From assembly GCF_027925525.1 (NCBI RefSeq), contig NZ_BSDJ01000017.1:62001-126000 (forward strand): a DNA stretch of 64,000 nucleotides. The letters run 5' to 3'. Shown in pieces: positions 1 through 8,675 of the stretch. This DNA comes from Paenibacillus tyrphae (lineage in GTDB: Bacteria; Bacillota; Bacilli; Paenibacillales; NBRC-103111). Under the pieces are notes generated by a model that did not search any database, was not told the DNA's origin, and saw only the letters and a program-made list of their open reading frames with translations. Each line of letters begins with the position of its first letter. The stretch's first letter is position 1. The position numbers were made by a program, and so were the translations under genes.

Positions 1-1613
1 GTATATTGGCGGATTTGCTCCGGATGCGTGAACGTGTACGTAATCGCCTCGTGCAGGCCGCTTCCCGTCAGCAGCGTCCGCGTCAAGCGGCGGATCGCCT
101 GCTCCCGGGTAAGCGCGCCCGGCGTCGTGACCACGTTCATCAGCGTGGTCGGAATGTTGTCGTAGCCGTGCAGACGGGCCACTTCCTCGATCAAATCGAC
201 GGCGCGGGTAATATCGCCGCGGCGGCTCGGCACATGCACCAGCAGTCCGTCCTGCTCCAGCGGCTCGACCGTGAAGTTCAACCGTTCGAAGATCGCTTTT
301 ACTTCTTCAACCGACAGCTCCGTGCCAAGATACCCGTTGATGCGGCTTACGGTCAACTCAATTTGCACCGGCTTGCGCTCTCCCGCTACCGCTTCGACGA
401 TACCGGACGCCACTTGGCCGCCGGCCAGCTCGGCGATGAGAGCCGCCGCGCGGTTCAGCGCCGGAATAACCGCTTCCGGATTCGCTTCCTTCTCGAAGCG
501 CAGCGACGCTTCCGAACGAAGTCCGAGCTGACGCGACGTTTTGCGGACCGAGGAGCCGGCAAAGTTGGCGGACTCCAGCAGGATGCGCGTCGTTCCGTCC
601 GATACTTCAGAGTTCGCGCCGCCCATGACGCCCGCGATCGCGACCGGCTTCACCCCGTCGGTGATCAGCAGCATATGCGGCTCCAAGGTCCGCTCCGCAT
701 CGTCCAGCGTCACGAGCTTCTCGCCTTCACGAGCGAGCCGCACGTCGATATGGCCGTTGTTCAGCTGATCCGCATCGAAAGCGTGCAGAGGCTGGCCGTA
801 TTCGAACATGACGAAGTTGGTCACATCCACGATATTGTTGATCGGACGCACGCCGGCAGCCATCAGGCGGTTTTGCAGCCAAAGCGGCGACGGGCCAATT
901 TTTACGCCTTCGATCAGACGCGCCGCGTAATGCGAGCATTGCTCTTTGGCCGAAATTTCCACGGAAATCCGGTCCGCCGCTTTGACGGCTGCCGCGCTGT
1001 CGTTCAAGCCCGCTTCCGCATCCGGCAGCTTCACCCCGCGGCCCAGAATCGCCCCGATCTCGTAGGCTGCGCCCAACATGCTGAGGCAGTCGGAACGGTT
1101 CGGCGTCAGGTCGAAGTCCATCACTTCGTCGTTCAACGCAAGAACATCGAGGATGCTTGCGCCGATCTGCGTATCCTCCGGCAGCACCAGAATGCCTTCT
1201 TGAATTTCCTTCGGCAGCAGCTTGTCGTTCAAGCCAAGCTCCTTGGCCGAGCAGATCATGCCTTGCGACTCGACGCCGCGCAGCTTTGCCCGCTTGATGA
1301 CGAGACCGTCCGGCAGCTTCGCGCCGACGATGGCGACAGGCACCTTTTGCCCTGCGGCTACGTTTTTGGCTCCGCATACGATTTGCAGATCCTCGCCTTG
1401 GCCTACATCGACGATACAGACACTTAGTTTATCGGCGTCGGGATGCTTTTCGCGCGATTTGACGAAACCGACAAACACCTGCGACACGCCTTTGTTGCGG
1501 CTTTCCACGATATCGACTTCAATGCCGCTGCGGGTCAGCTTCTCCGCCAGCTCGGCGGCCGAATAGCCGCTGACATCCACATACTGCGACAACCATTGGT
1601 AAGATACTTTCAT
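1..1613 (-). CDS. pheT: Phenylalanyl-tRNA synthetase beta subunit, 3'-truncated by window edge
   Basis: Encodes the beta subunit of the alpha2-beta2 PheRS that charges tRNA-Phe in the cytosol. Translation from the ATG at 1613 begins MKVSYQWLSQYVDVSGYS and stays open to base 1, giving about 537 of the usual ~800 residues; the C-terminal part lies outside. The N-terminal EMAP-like tRNA-binding fold (about residues 40-150, with the PDADKLSVC stretch), the B3/B4 editing domain (about 210-390, LTPNRSDCLSMLG entering it) and the start of the B5 domain can be followed. It sits 23 bp downstream of pheS on the same strand, the normal pheST operon, so it should share the upstream T-box control. Identity is secure. 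Confidence 0.96.
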   Translation of the reverse strand, partial: MKVSYQWLSQYVDVSGYSAAELAEKLTRSGIEVDIVESRNKGVSQVFVGFVKSREKHPDADKLSVCIVDVGQGEDLQIVCGAKNVAAGQKVPVAIVGAKLPDGLVIKRAKLRGVESQGMICSAKELGLNDKLLPKEIQEGILVLPEDTQIGASILDVLALNDEVMDFDLTPNRSDCLSMLGAAYEIGAILGRGVKLPDAEAGLNDSAAAVKAADRISVEISAKEQCSHYAARLIEGVKIGPSPLWLQNRLMAAGVRPINNIVDVTNFVMFEYGQPLHAFDADQLNNGHIDVRLAREGEKLVTLDDAERTLEPHMLLITDGVKPVAIAGVMGGANSEVSDGTTRILLESANFAGSSVRKTSRQLGLRSEASLRFEKEANPEAVIPALNRAAALIAELAGGQVASGIVEAVAGERKPVQIELTVSRINGYLGTELSVEEVKAIFERLNFTVEPLEQDGLLVHVPSRRGDITRAVDLIEEVARLHGYDNIPTTLMNVVTTPGALTREQAIRRLTRTLLTGSGLHEAITYTFTHPEQIRQY

Positions 1614-1636
1614 GATTTAGCCCACGCTCCTCTCGC

Positions 1637-2671
1637 TTACAAATGCACGAACTGCTTCAAGAAGCGCAGATCGTTCGTATAGAAATGCCGGATATCTTCA
1701 ATGTCGTACTTCAGCATAGCCACCCGCTCGACGCCGAGGCCGAACGCAAAGCCGCTGTATACTTCCGGGTCGTAGCCCGCCATCTCCAGCACGCGCGGAT
1801 GCACCATGCCGGAGCCGAGAATTTCGAGCCAGCCCGTATGCTTGCACACCCGGCAGCCTTCGCCGCCGCACATCGCGCAGGTAACGTCGACCTCCGCGCT
1901 CGGCTCCGTGAACGGGAAGAAGCTCGGGCGCATCCGGATTTGCGTCTGCTTCCCGAACAGCTCCTGCACGAACTGCAGCAGCGTCCCCTTCAGATCGCTC
2001 ATGCGGATGCCCTTGTCGATCACGAGACCTTCGATCTGCGTGAACATGTGGGAATGCGTCGCATCGTCGTCGTCGCGGCGGTATACGCGTCCTGGACAGA
2101 TGATTTTGACAGGCACATGGCCTTTCATTTTCTCCATCGTGCGGACCTGCACCGGAGACGTGTGCGTACGCATCAAAATTTCATCGGTAATATAGAACGA
2201 ATCCTGCATGTCGCGGGCCGGGTGGTTTTTCGGCAGGTTGAGCGCTTCGAAGTTGTAGTAATCCTGCTCCACCTCGGGACCTTCGGCTACCGTATAGCCC
2301 ATCCCAATGAAAATGTCCTCGATCTCCTCGATCACTTTGCTGATCGGATGCACGGCGCCGCGCGCCGCCGGACGCCCCGGCAAAGTCACGTCGATCCGCT
2401 CCGCCGCAAGCCGGGCATTCGTCTCCGCCTCGTTGTATGCCGCCTGTTTTGCTTCGATAACTTCCTCAATCGCGCCGCGAACCTCGTTAGCCACCTGACC
2501 GATGACCGGACGCTCCTCCGCGCTCAAAGCACCCATCCCGCGTAAAATTTCCGTCAGCGGGCCTTTTTTGCCCAAATACTTGATCCGAAGGTCGGCAAGC
2601 TGCTGCTGGTTTTCCACTTGGGCCAGCTCGCGCAGCGCTTCTTCCTTCAGTGTAAGCAATCGTTCTTTCAT
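1637..2671 (-). CDS. pheS: Phenylalanyl-tRNA synthetase alpha subunit
   Basis: Catalytic alpha subunit of PheRS (344 aa, normal length). The N-terminal coiled-coil arm ([18 protein letters not shown]) is followed by the class II core: the motif 2 region near [13 protein letters not shown], the [16 protein letters not shown] segment, and motif 3 near the end ([18 protein letters not shown]). I chose the ATG at 2671 because AAGGAGGG lies nine bases upstream and because a longer frame starting at 2740 would begin inside the T-box terminator hairpin. It is the first gene of pheS-pheT. Regulation is by the Phe T-box leader immediately upstream, so readthrough should rise when uncharged tRNA-Phe accumulates. 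Confidence 0.97.
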   Translation of the reverse strand: MKERLLTLKEEALRELAQVENQQQLADLRIKYLGKKGPLTEILRGMGALSAEERPVIGQVANEVRGAIEEVIEAKQAAYNEAETNARLAAERIDVTLPGRPAARGAVHPISKVIEEIEDIFIGMGYTVAEGPEVEQDYYNFEALNLPKNHPARDMQDSFYITDEILMRTHTSPVQVRTMEKMKGHVPVKIICPGRVYRRDDDDATHSHMFTQIEGLVIDKGIRMSDLKGTLLQFVQELFGKQTQIRMRPSFFPFTEPSAEVDVTCAMCGGEGCRVCKHTGWLEILGSGMVHPRVLEMAGYDPEVYSGFAFGLGVERVAMLKYDIEDIRHFYTNDLRFLKQFVHL

Positions 2672-2721
2672 GCCTGCATTCCCTCCTTGTATGATTTCCG
2701 CCTGCGCCGTGTCCGCGAACG

Positions 2722-3029
2722 CAAAAAAAGGCTTTTCCATCCCGGTAAGGGACGAAAAAGCCGTGGTACCACCCTTGTTTCAGAAGACAGGCTAAGCCGC
2801 CTGAAGTCTTCTTCCTTCATTGAACGTAACGGTTCGGGAACTTGCGTTCTGGACCGGTTCCTCCTACTTGCCGACGGCCGGATGGACCGCGCGGTTTCAA
2901 AGGACTGCTCAGGAGCGAACTTCAGCAGCCTGGTTCTTCGGACACGCTCTCAATCTCCGGCGTCTCCTCCCTGTCAAGAGGCACTGCTTACTTTTCTCCG
3001 TCAACGCATTTGGCAGTATTCAGTATATG
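2722..3029 (-). promoter_or_regulatory. Phe T-box leader of pheS-pheT
   Basis: Read on the minus strand, the leader has a Stem I region with an AGTA motif, a candidate UUC (Phe) specifier at 2917-2919, the T-box core AAGGGTGGTACCACGG at 2761-2776, and a terminator stem ending in seven U (about 2723-2762). The core can pair with the 3' end of uncharged tRNA and give an antiterminator. The arrangement is classical for aminoacyl-tRNA synthetase genes in Bacillota. A nearly identical copy lies at 3547-3848. Confidence 0.93.
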
Positions 3030-3035
3030 AAAAGT

Positions 3036-3064
3036 ATTATATGCAAACGAGCGGCCGAATGCAA
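3036..3064 (-). promoter_or_regulatory. Promoter of the pheS T-box leader
   Basis: Minus-strand -35 TTGCAT (3059-3064), 17-bp spacer and -10 TATAAT (3036-3041). It sits just upstream of Stem I, so transcription would start near 3029. Confidence 0.7.
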
Positions 3065-3119
3065 GCGCAAACGGCGCAGTTCACAGCATGTTCATGTGAG
3101 AAGTAAGATGACAGTGGAG

Positions 3120-3503
3120 TTATGAACGGTCCTCGATGGAGGAGATTTTTCCGTCATAAAAAGCAAACTGCGAGGAGCCCCGTAATTTGATAAGCTCGCC
3201 AGCCTTCGGCCCGCCCGGGAGATCGGCAGCGAGCGTGCCCTCGTAGTCGATTTCAACTTCAACATGGTCCTCGTGAAAACCGAAGCTCAGCACCTTTTGA
3301 CAGCGGCTCTCGAATATAGCGGCCGATTGCACGGCCAAACTTCTAAACGCTTCGACGCCCGCCGTCTCCGTCGTCACCTCGCCGTTCGATACGTTGCGAA
3401 ACCGGACCTCCTCGTGCAAAAGCGACACTATACCGTCAACATCAAAGGAATTGTAATACTGGATGTACGCGCGGATCATCGCTTCTTTTTGCTCGTTGTT
3501 CAT
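3120..3503 (-). CDS. SnoaL/NTF2-like small protein under a Phe T-box
   Basis: A 127-aa protein beginning MNNEQKEAMIRAYIQYYNSF and continuing with DVDGIVSLLHEEVRF. This is the usual opening of SnoaL-like / nuclear-transport-factor-2 folds: a helix, then a 'small subject to a loss function' type alpha+beta barrel. The family includes ketosteroid-isomerase-like enzymes and many proteins with no known substrate, and no catalytic residue can be assigned safely. The ATG at 3503 is chosen because GAGGAGG precedes it by eight bases; an upstream extension would run into the terminator. The gene has its own promoter and a T-box leader nearly identical to that of pheS, so its expression should follow uncharged tRNA-Phe. 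A role tied to phenylalanine or aromatic metabolism is inference. Confidence 0.8.
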   Translation of the reverse strand: MNNEQKEAMIRAYIQYYNSFDVDGIVSLLHEEVRFRNVSNGEVTTETAGVEAFRSLAVQSAAIFESRCQKVLSFGFHEDHVEVEIDYEGTLAADLPGGPKAGELIKLRGSSQFAFYDGKISSIEDRS

Positions 3504-3546
3504 AGAATAGGCCTCCTCTTCGATTGTGTATGAAATTCGACCACGC

Positions 3547-3848
3547 AAAAAAAGGCTTTTCCATCCCGGTAAGGGACGAAAAAGCCGTGGTACCACCCTT
3601 GTTTCGGAAGACCTGCTAAACCGCCTGAGTCTTCCTCTTCATTGAACGTAACGGTTCGGGAACTTGCGTTCGGACCGGTTCCCCCTACTTGCCGACGGGT
3701 CGGATGGACCGCGTTGGTTTCAAAGGACTGCTCGGGAGCGAACTTCGGCAGCCTGATTCTTCGGATACGCTCTCAATCTCCGGCGTCTCCTCCCTGTGAA
3801 GAAGCACTGCTTACTTTTCTCCGTCAACGCATTTGGCGTATGGAATTA
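3547..3848 (-). promoter_or_regulatory. Second Phe T-box leader, duplicate of the pheS leader
   Basis: About 290 bp nearly identical to 2722-3014, at an offset of about 823-824 bp. It keeps the T-box core (3585-3600), the terminator with seven U (about 3547-3586), the GAA complement of a UUC specifier at 3740-3742 and the Stem I sequences. Changes are scattered substitutions and short indels, several in loops. It lies directly upstream of the SnoaL-like gene on the minus strand. Confidence 0.9.
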
Positions 3849-3854
3849 ATGGGT

Positions 3855-3883
3855 ATTATAAGCAATCGGCGGGAAAGCGGCAA
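3855..3883 (-). promoter_or_regulatory. Promoter of the second T-box leader
   Basis: Minus-strand -35 TTGCCG (3878-3883), 17-bp spacer and -10 TATAAT (3855-3860). The geometry matches the pheS leader promoter, but the spacer sequence is unrelated, so the two promoters are not simple copies. Confidence 0.65.
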
Positions 3884-3971
3884 GCGGAAAATGATCCGGT
3901 CACAAAAAAAATCGCTGCATCGTCTTAGGAGTGTAAACAAACAGAAAACAAAACCAAAGGAGCGGATTTCC

Positions 3972-4433
3972 ATGAAAGTAAGAATGAATCATTACGAAGT
4001 GAACCCGAAAGCGTATGAAACGATGCTCGGCTTGGAGAAATTTGCCGCAAGCAGCGGGCTGGACCACACGCTCTACGAGCTGATCAAAATCCGGGCGTCG
4101 CAGATCAACGGCTGCGCTTTTTGCCTGGATATGCATACGGAGGCGCTGCTGAAAGTGAGCGGCAACGAACGCCGAATTCATCTCATTAGCGTTTGGCGGG
4201 AAGCGCCATTTTTTACTGAAGCGGAGCGGGTCGCTCTTGAGCTGACGGAAGCGGTGACGCTGATCTCGGACGGCGGAGTACCGCAAAGCTTGTACGAGCG
4301 GGTACGCGAGCATTTCGACGAGAAACAGTATGTCGCGCTGATCATGGCTATCGTAACGATCAATGGCTGGAACCGGCTTGCCATCTCCACCGGTATGTTC
4401 CCGGGCTGCCTCGACCCGCAGTCGGGCAAGTAA
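3972..4433 (+). CDS. AhpD-like / carboxymuconolactone decarboxylase family protein
   Basis: A 153-aa cytosolic protein of the AhpD/CMD superfamily. The family motif CxxCxxxH is present as Cys48-Cys51-His55 (GCAFCLDMH), which in AhpD relatives forms a redox-active pair acting in peroxide or alkylhydroperoxide reduction with a partner such as AhpC. The all-helical C-terminal part (WREAPFFTEAERVALELTEA, then VALIMAIVTINGWNRLAI) is typical. Start chosen at the ATG at 3972, preceded by AAAGGAG at 3956-3962. The physiological partner is unknown; no ahpC or thioredoxin gene is adjacent. The next small gene begins 2 bp after its stop and may be co-translated. Confidence 0.87.
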   Translation: MKVRMNHYEVNPKAYETMLGLEKFAASSGLDHTLYELIKIRASQINGCAFCLDMHTEALLKVSGNERRIHLISVWREAPFFTEAERVALELTEAVTLISDGGVPQSLYERVREHFDEKQYVALIMAIVTINGWNRLAISTGMFPGCLDPQSGK

Positions 4434-4434
4434 A

Positions 4435-4575
4435 ATGGTGAAACGTATCAAGTCCGTCGGCGAAAAATATATTTTGACCGATTATGTGGACGGCTGGTAC
4501 GTGTATTGGGGATACGAAGGTTCGCTTGACGATATCGCTAAGCGTCTGGCCGACGCCGGTGTTTTGATCGGGTAG
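4435..4575 (+). CDS. Small hypothetical protein (46 aa)
   Basis: The ORF MVKRIKSVGEKYILTDYVDG opens 2 bp after the AhpD-like stop and ends just before a strong terminator, which fits a two-gene operon. It is rich in aromatic residues (DGWYVYWGYEG) and ends in an acidic helix (SLDDIAKRLADAG). There is no separate strong ribosome site, so translation would be coupled to the upstream gene. I do not recognise a family. Confidence 0.5.
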   Translation: MVKRIKSVGEKYILTDYVDGWYVYWGYEGSLDDIAKRLADAGVLIG

Positions 4576-4580
4576 GTTCA

Positions 4581-4627
4581 TAAAAGGATAGAGCAGCAGA
4601 CTTGTTTCTGCCGCTTCTATCCTTTTT
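4581..4627 (+). terminator. Terminator after the AhpD-like operon
   Basis: AAAAGGATAGA...CTGC pairs with GCAG...TCTATCCTTTTT across a short loop, followed by a T run. Confidence 0.8.
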
Positions 4628-4644
4628 CCCATTTTTAGCAGCCG

Positions 4645-4767
4645 CACGACGACGACTTCCGGGTCTTCCGCCCGTTTGACCGCATCGATCATGACGTGCC
4701 CGGACGCGGCCACTAGCAAGGAAAGCAGCGACAAGGCGCTCCCCTCCGGCTTGCTGTACACGTCCCC
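4645..4767 (-). pseudogene. Possible remnant of a GH38-type alpha-mannosidase C-terminus
   Basis: On the minus strand a short stretch reads SLLSLLVAASGHVMIDAVKR then AEDPEVVVVRLLKMG. This resembles the conserved C-terminal segment of family 38 alpha-mannosidases (valine-rich strand, A/TVKKAED, VVRLyE). No other part of such an enzyme is present: upstream is non-coding and downstream runs into the terminator. It is probably a scar from a deleted gene. The match is by eye only. The rest of the interval 4576-5010 holds the terminator and the promoter region of the peroxidase gene. Confidence 0.3.
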
Positions 4768-5010
4768 CTTTTCAACTCGCAGATCTCTGTGCCGGAATAA
4801 GGCTGTCGCAAATTCGTAACATAGGGCGGTTGAAAACAGCCAGATTCTGAATTACTGTAAAAAAGAAACCATTTGGTCTTTTTTATCCATTCTCACGCTA
4901 CAAGAGCCATTATACCGATTAGCGCAGAAAGAGCTGCGGCTCGATACCATTTTTACCGAAACACCACCGGGACTTGCCAGGATTGAATGTATAAAAAGGG
5001 GGCTTTTCCA

Positions 5011-6321
5011 ATGAACAGTACGCCAGAAGAAGAAAAAAACGCAGCCGGGGAGAACCGCCCGGAGGCGGGGAGTGAATCGATCAGCCGTCGCGAGATGCTG
5101 AAACTGACTGCCATTGCCGGAACCGGCGTTGTGCTGGGCATGAGCGGGATGGCAACCCTAATGTCTCTTAAGCGCGCCGATCCTGGCCCGGGCTTCGGCA
5201 TGTCGGCGACGAAGCCTCAAGCGGATGCCGGCGATGCCATCCCATTTTACGGTCCGCAGCAGGCCGGGATCGTCACTCCTCAGCAGCAGTACGTATGCTT
5301 CGCCGCATTCGATATTTTGCATCAGGATGCCGGTCAGCTAATGAAATTATTGCAAGAATGGTCCGCGGCCGGCGCTCTCATGACAGCCGGGAAACCTCTG
5401 AAAGAAAGCGGAAACGTCACCTCGACCCCGGCGGATACCGGAGAAACGAAGGGGCTTTCCCCCTCGAAGCTGACTCTCACATTCGGGTTCGGGCCCACGT
5501 TGTTCCAAAGCAACGGCAAAGACCGCTTCGGCCTCGCCTCCGAACAGCCGGCCGAGCTATCCGAAATTCCAACCATGCCCGGCGACCGGCTCAACCCGCA
5601 ATGGAGCGGCGGAGATATCGGGGTGCAAGCATGCGCGGACGATCCGGGCGTCGCTTTCCATGCGATCCGCAACTTGGCCAAAACCTCCAAAGGCACCGCG
5701 GCGATCCGGTGGGTTCAGAACGGCTACATCGGAGCCCCTGACGGGCAGACGCCGAGAAATCTTTTTGGGTTCAAGGACGGCACGGCCAACCGCGAGCTCG
5801 ATTCGGATGCGGCGAGATCGCAGCACGTTTGGGTAGCGCCGTCCGACGCGCCCGCATGGATGGCGAACGGCACTTATTTGGTCGCGCGCAAGATCCGCAT
5901 GTTTCTGGAGCCGTGGGACCAAGCAACGCTGGCCGAGCAGGAGATCACCTTCGGCCGGTTGAAGGAGAGCGGCGCTCCTTTCGGCAAAAAGAACGAATTC
6001 GACCCGGCTCCGCTGAGCCAATTTCCGGCGAGCTCGCATGTATGGCTGGCCCGCAGCGCGGGAACGAAAATGCTTCGCCGGGCTTATTCCTACGTCGACG
6101 GAATCAATGCTGGGACAGGCGAGTGGGAAGCCGGCCTCTTTTTTATGAGCTTTCAGCGGAGCGTCAAGCAGCAGTTCATCCCCATGCTATCCCTGCTGGC
6201 GAAGCTGGATGCGCTCAATAAATTCACAGCGCACGTATCCAGCGCCGTATTCGCTTGTCCGCCGGGTGCGGGAGAAGGCGGATTTGTCGGCGAGACGCTG
6301 CTTCGCTCCGGGAATCGTTAA
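5011..6321 (+). CDS. efeB: Tat-exported Dyp-type peroxidase / deferrochelatase (EfeB-like)
   Basis: 436-aa heme peroxidase of the DyP family, closest in layout to EfeB/YwbN. The N-terminus carries a twin-arginine signal (SRREMLKLTAIAGTGVVLG, Arg26-Arg27), so the folded heme protein is exported by Tat. The DyP signature GFKDG lies near residue 252 and the probable proximal heme ligand is His343 (SSHVWLARS), followed by MLRRAYSY. EfeB proteins take part in iron uptake from heme or oxidise Fe(II) for an EfeUOB system. No efeU or efeO gene flanks it here, so it acts alone or with genes elsewhere. I took the ATG at 5011 (GGGGGC 8 bp upstream) instead of 4987, which lacks a ribosome site. Confidence 0.9.
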   Translation: MNSTPEEEKNAAGENRPEAGSESISRREMLKLTAIAGTGVVLGMSGMATLMSLKRADPGPGFGMSATKPQADAGDAIPFYGPQQAGIVTPQQQYVCFAAFDILHQDAGQLMKLLQEWSAAGALMTAGKPLKESGNVTSTPADTGETKGLSPSKLTLTFGFGPTLFQSNGKDRFGLASEQPAELSEIPTMPGDRLNPQWSGGDIGVQACADDPGVAFHAIRNLAKTSKGTAAIRWVQNGYIGAPDGQTPRNLFGFKDGTANRELDSDAARSQHVWVAPSDAPAWMANGTYLVARKIRMFLEPWDQATLAEQEITFGRLKESGAPFGKKNEFDPAPLSQFPASSHVWLARSAGTKMLRRAYSYVDGINAGTGEWEAGLFFMSFQRSVKQQFIPMLSLLAKLDALNKFTAHVSSAVFACPPGAGEGGFVGETLLRSGNR

Positions 6322-6430
6322 TTCCGGTGCGAACTCCTCTGTCGCAGGAAAACGAGGCGGGGCCGTTTTATCGGATCGTATTGCGGGTATGTAATATACG
6401 TAACGATATGTAGGCCGTATGAAACCTGCC

Positions 6431-6458
6431 AAAAAACCACTCACGACGGAGTGGCTTT
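6431..6458. terminator. Bidirectional terminator between convergent genes
   Basis: Stem CCACTC/GAGTGG flanked by A run and T-rich tail; it can serve the peroxidase gene (plus) and the VOC gene (minus). Confidence 0.65.
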
Positions 6459-6478
6459 AATATTTTCATATATTTACG

Positions 6479-6856
6479 CTAAGCGGCAAGACTAATCAGA
6501 TTGCCGTCAGGGTCCTGAACGATTGCGTAGCGCTCTCCCCAGAAACCATCCAACGGCTCGCGATGTCCGATGTATCCATGCTCCGTCAATTGACGGTACA
6601 GCTCGTCCACCGCTTCGCGGCTGGCGCACTGAAAGGCGAGCTCGATTCGATATCCGGAAGGCTCTTCCCAGCTACCATAAACTACTTGCGCCGATTCCCG
6701 TGTGGCCACGGCCAAGCGAAGCCCGTTGTGTTCCACCTCGACGTGCTTTTCTTCGTCGGCGCTTTTCGGTATTTCCAAACCCAACATGCGGTAGAAATCC
6801 AAAGCCTTTCTCATATCCTTCACGAAAATCCCGATTCTTTTCAATTTAACCGCCAT
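6479..6856 (-). CDS. VOC-fold (glyoxalase/bleomycin-resistance-like) protein
   Basis: 125 aa with the paired beta-alpha-beta-beta-beta units of the vicinal oxygen chelate superfamily: KLKRIGIFVKDMRKALDFY opens the first half, and FQCASREAVDELYRQLTEHG with the ending VQDPDGNLISLAA forms the second. The motif YAIVQDPDGN is the usual final strand. Metal ligands cannot be fixed by eye and the substrate is unknown; members range from antibiotic-binding proteins to dioxygenases. It is separated by about 95 bp from the AraC-type gene on the same strand and may be co-regulated with it. Confidence 0.82.
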   Translation of the reverse strand: MAVKLKRIGIFVKDMRKALDFYRMLGLEIPKSADEEKHVEVEHNGLRLAVATRESAQVVYGSWEEPSGYRIELAFQCASREAVDELYRQLTEHGYIGHREPLDGFWGERYAIVQDPDGNLISLAA

Positions 6857-6950
6857 GCTTCACCACTCCAATCGTTGCGATTTGGTTTTCTTTTCACCCT
6901 CCTATCATATATCTTATATGGACAGTCAAAATAGTAAAAAACGGACTTCT

Positions 6951-7769
6951 TCAGCCCTTTTTCGTAATTCGTTTTAGCGGCAGCCCGTAATAACGTGCAA
7001 AGTCTTTGGCAAAATGCGACTGATCATAGTAACCGTATTTCAGCGCCAGGTCGGTCAAGCTGGAATAGCCGCCGCTAGAAAACTCCTGCAATAAGCTTTG
7101 AAACCGAACGATTCCCAGCATCTCCTTCGGGCTCACGCCGAGTTCCCGAACAAATGCCCTTCTTAGATGCCGTTCGCTGAAATTAACTTTTTCGGCCAAA
7201 TCCGTTACGGACAGATTCCCTTTGAATTCGTACATATATTGCGTGCTTTGGTACACTAGGGAAGGGGTAGACATATCGCTGCAAGCCAGCATTTGGCTTA
7301 GTTTGCGTTCAACGATTGCAATAATGTCCGAAGCGGTATTTGCGGCCATTATTTCTTCGGCCATAAGCCGCCCATCAACGCCCCAGATCTCTTCCAGAAA
7401 AACATGGCGTCCAACAAACGCCGAGAGCGGATATTTTAAAAAAGCCCGGGCCGACTCCGAATATAACCGGATGCCGAACACCGAACGCGCTTTGGTGAAA
7501 TGTAAAACTTTGTAACGGGTCGATAGCCCATCGACAAACGCGGCCTTTCCGTAAGAGGGGGAATGAAGATCCACGATAATATGGACACAGCCGTCCGGGA
7601 GGATCCGATGCCATGGATTCCCGGCGCCGGCCTGAAAATCCATTGTCCAATAACAAGCAATATGCGATGCTAACTGACGGCTCGGCACATATTCCCGGTA
7701 GATGTACCCCGGATGATGCAGCTCCGGCTGCAATTTTGGCGATTGTACAGGACGATAGGAATACATCAT
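6951..7769 (-). CDS. AraC-family transcriptional regulator
   Basis: 272-aa regulator. The N-terminal half (REYVPSRQLASHIACYWTMD, later HRILPDGCVHIIVDLH) is the DUF6597-like sensor domain typical of this AraC subgroup. The C-terminal third holds two helix-turn-helix units (SVTDLAEKVNFSERHLRRAF and LTDLALKYGYYDQSHFAKDF). I chose the ATG at 7769 because AAGGAAGG lies five bases upstream; a longer start at 7802 lacks this. The target is unknown; the VOC-fold gene downstream on the same strand is one candidate. Confidence 0.88.
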   Translation of the reverse strand: MMYSYRPVQSPKLQPELHHPGYIYREYVPSRQLASHIACYWTMDFQAGAGNPWHRILPDGCVHIIVDLHSPSYGKAAFVDGLSTRYKVLHFTKARSVFGIRLYSESARAFLKYPLSAFVGRHVFLEEIWGVDGRLMAEEIMAANTASDIIAIVERKLSQMLACSDMSTPSLVYQSTQYMYEFKGNLSVTDLAEKVNFSERHLRRAFVRELGVSPKEMLGIVRFQSLLQEFSSGGYSSLTDLALKYGYYDQSHFAKDFARYYGLPLKRITKKG

Positions 7770-8009
7770 TTCAACCTTCCTTTGCCACTCTAACGCTTCC
7801 AAAATTTTTCGTTGTTTGGAGCTGAGTACAATGACGGGTGCTTAGCTGACTGGCAATGGTTTGATCCACCGAGACGTTTACTAAGTCTCTTAAGCATACA
7901 TGCACAAAACGATTTTGTCAGCAACGCCACAGCGTTATCTTACATTATGATTATCTAATTGAGCCATCGTGTACCAGTTAATTTTCGATGAGAAAAGAGG
8001 TGAGATTTC

Positions 8010-8651
8010 GTGCTTATCCAGACGGTTGTTTTGGTGCTGACGCTGCTTCTCGCTCCGGTCGTCTCCTCCCTGCCACCAGGTTCTTATTCAAAGACCCTAT
8101 CCCTAGACGAGCCGGGTGTAAAGGGGACCGATATGGTATCGCCGGACGAGACAAAAAAGATGATTGCCAAACAAGCGGAAGCCGTCCTTAAAGCACTCAA
8201 GCATCAAGATATGAACCAACTTCAGCCGTACATCCATCCGAAAAAAGGTGTCCGGTTCTCCCCGTATGCCACAGTCGATGTAAAGCACGATTTGGTTTTT
8301 AAAGCCGAGCAGCTTAAGCCGCTCCCTCAAGACAAAACCGTGTATACTTGGGGGACCTATGACGGCAGTGGCGCTCCGATTCAGCTGACGTTCCCGGATT
8401 ATTACAAACGTTTCGTGTACGACCGGGATTATGCGCAGCCGGAAAAAATCGGGTACAACGAGCTCGTGATGCAGGGCAACTCGGTCATTAACATTCGTGA
8501 GGCGTATCCGAATTCGATCTTTGTCGAGACCCATTTCAGCCGCGATGCGGACCATAACGAAATGGGCTGGAGCAGTTTGAGGCTCGTTTTCCAACAGCAC
8601 GCTGAGGCTTGGTATTTGGTCGGCATCGTTCATGACCAATGGACGATTTAA
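8010..8651 (+). CDS. Exported hypothetical protein
   Basis: 213 aa. The GTG start at 8010 has AGAGGTGA upstream and gives a hydrophobic N-terminal signal (LIQTVVLVLTLLLAPVVSS), so the protein is probably secreted or surface-held. The mature part has a helix (DETKKMIAKQAEAVLKALKH), the phrase YIHPKKGVRFSPYATVD and a C-terminal beta-rich region ending WYLVGIVHDQWTI. Proteins of this layout are found in Paenibacillus-type genomes without known function. No lipobox cysteine is visible. It stands alone between an AraC regulator and the convergent cobalamin operon. Confidence 0.8.
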   Translation: MLIQTVVLVLTLLLAPVVSSLPPGSYSKTLSLDEPGVKGTDMVSPDETKKMIAKQAEAVLKALKHQDMNQLQPYIHPKKGVRFSPYATVDVKHDLVFKAEQLKPLPQDKTVYTWGTYDGSGAPIQLTFPDYYKRFVYDRDYAQPEKIGYNELVMQGNSVINIREAYPNSIFVETHFSRDADHNEMGWSSLRLVFQQHAEAWYLVGIVHDQWTI

Positions 8652-8675
8652 CATTTTGACGATGCCATATACGCC

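Noticed and set aside
6-1427. Long open frame on the plus strand covering pheT
   Set aside because: Antisense shadow of pheT: the minus strand gives clear PheRS beta sequence, and the plus frame has only Arg/His-rich, unfamily-like sequence.
2842-3125. Plus-strand frames over the T-box leaders (also 3642-3900)
   Set aside because: They are complements of conserved RNA structures. The 3642 frame runs into the AhpD-like gene only by chance; the real start is 3972.
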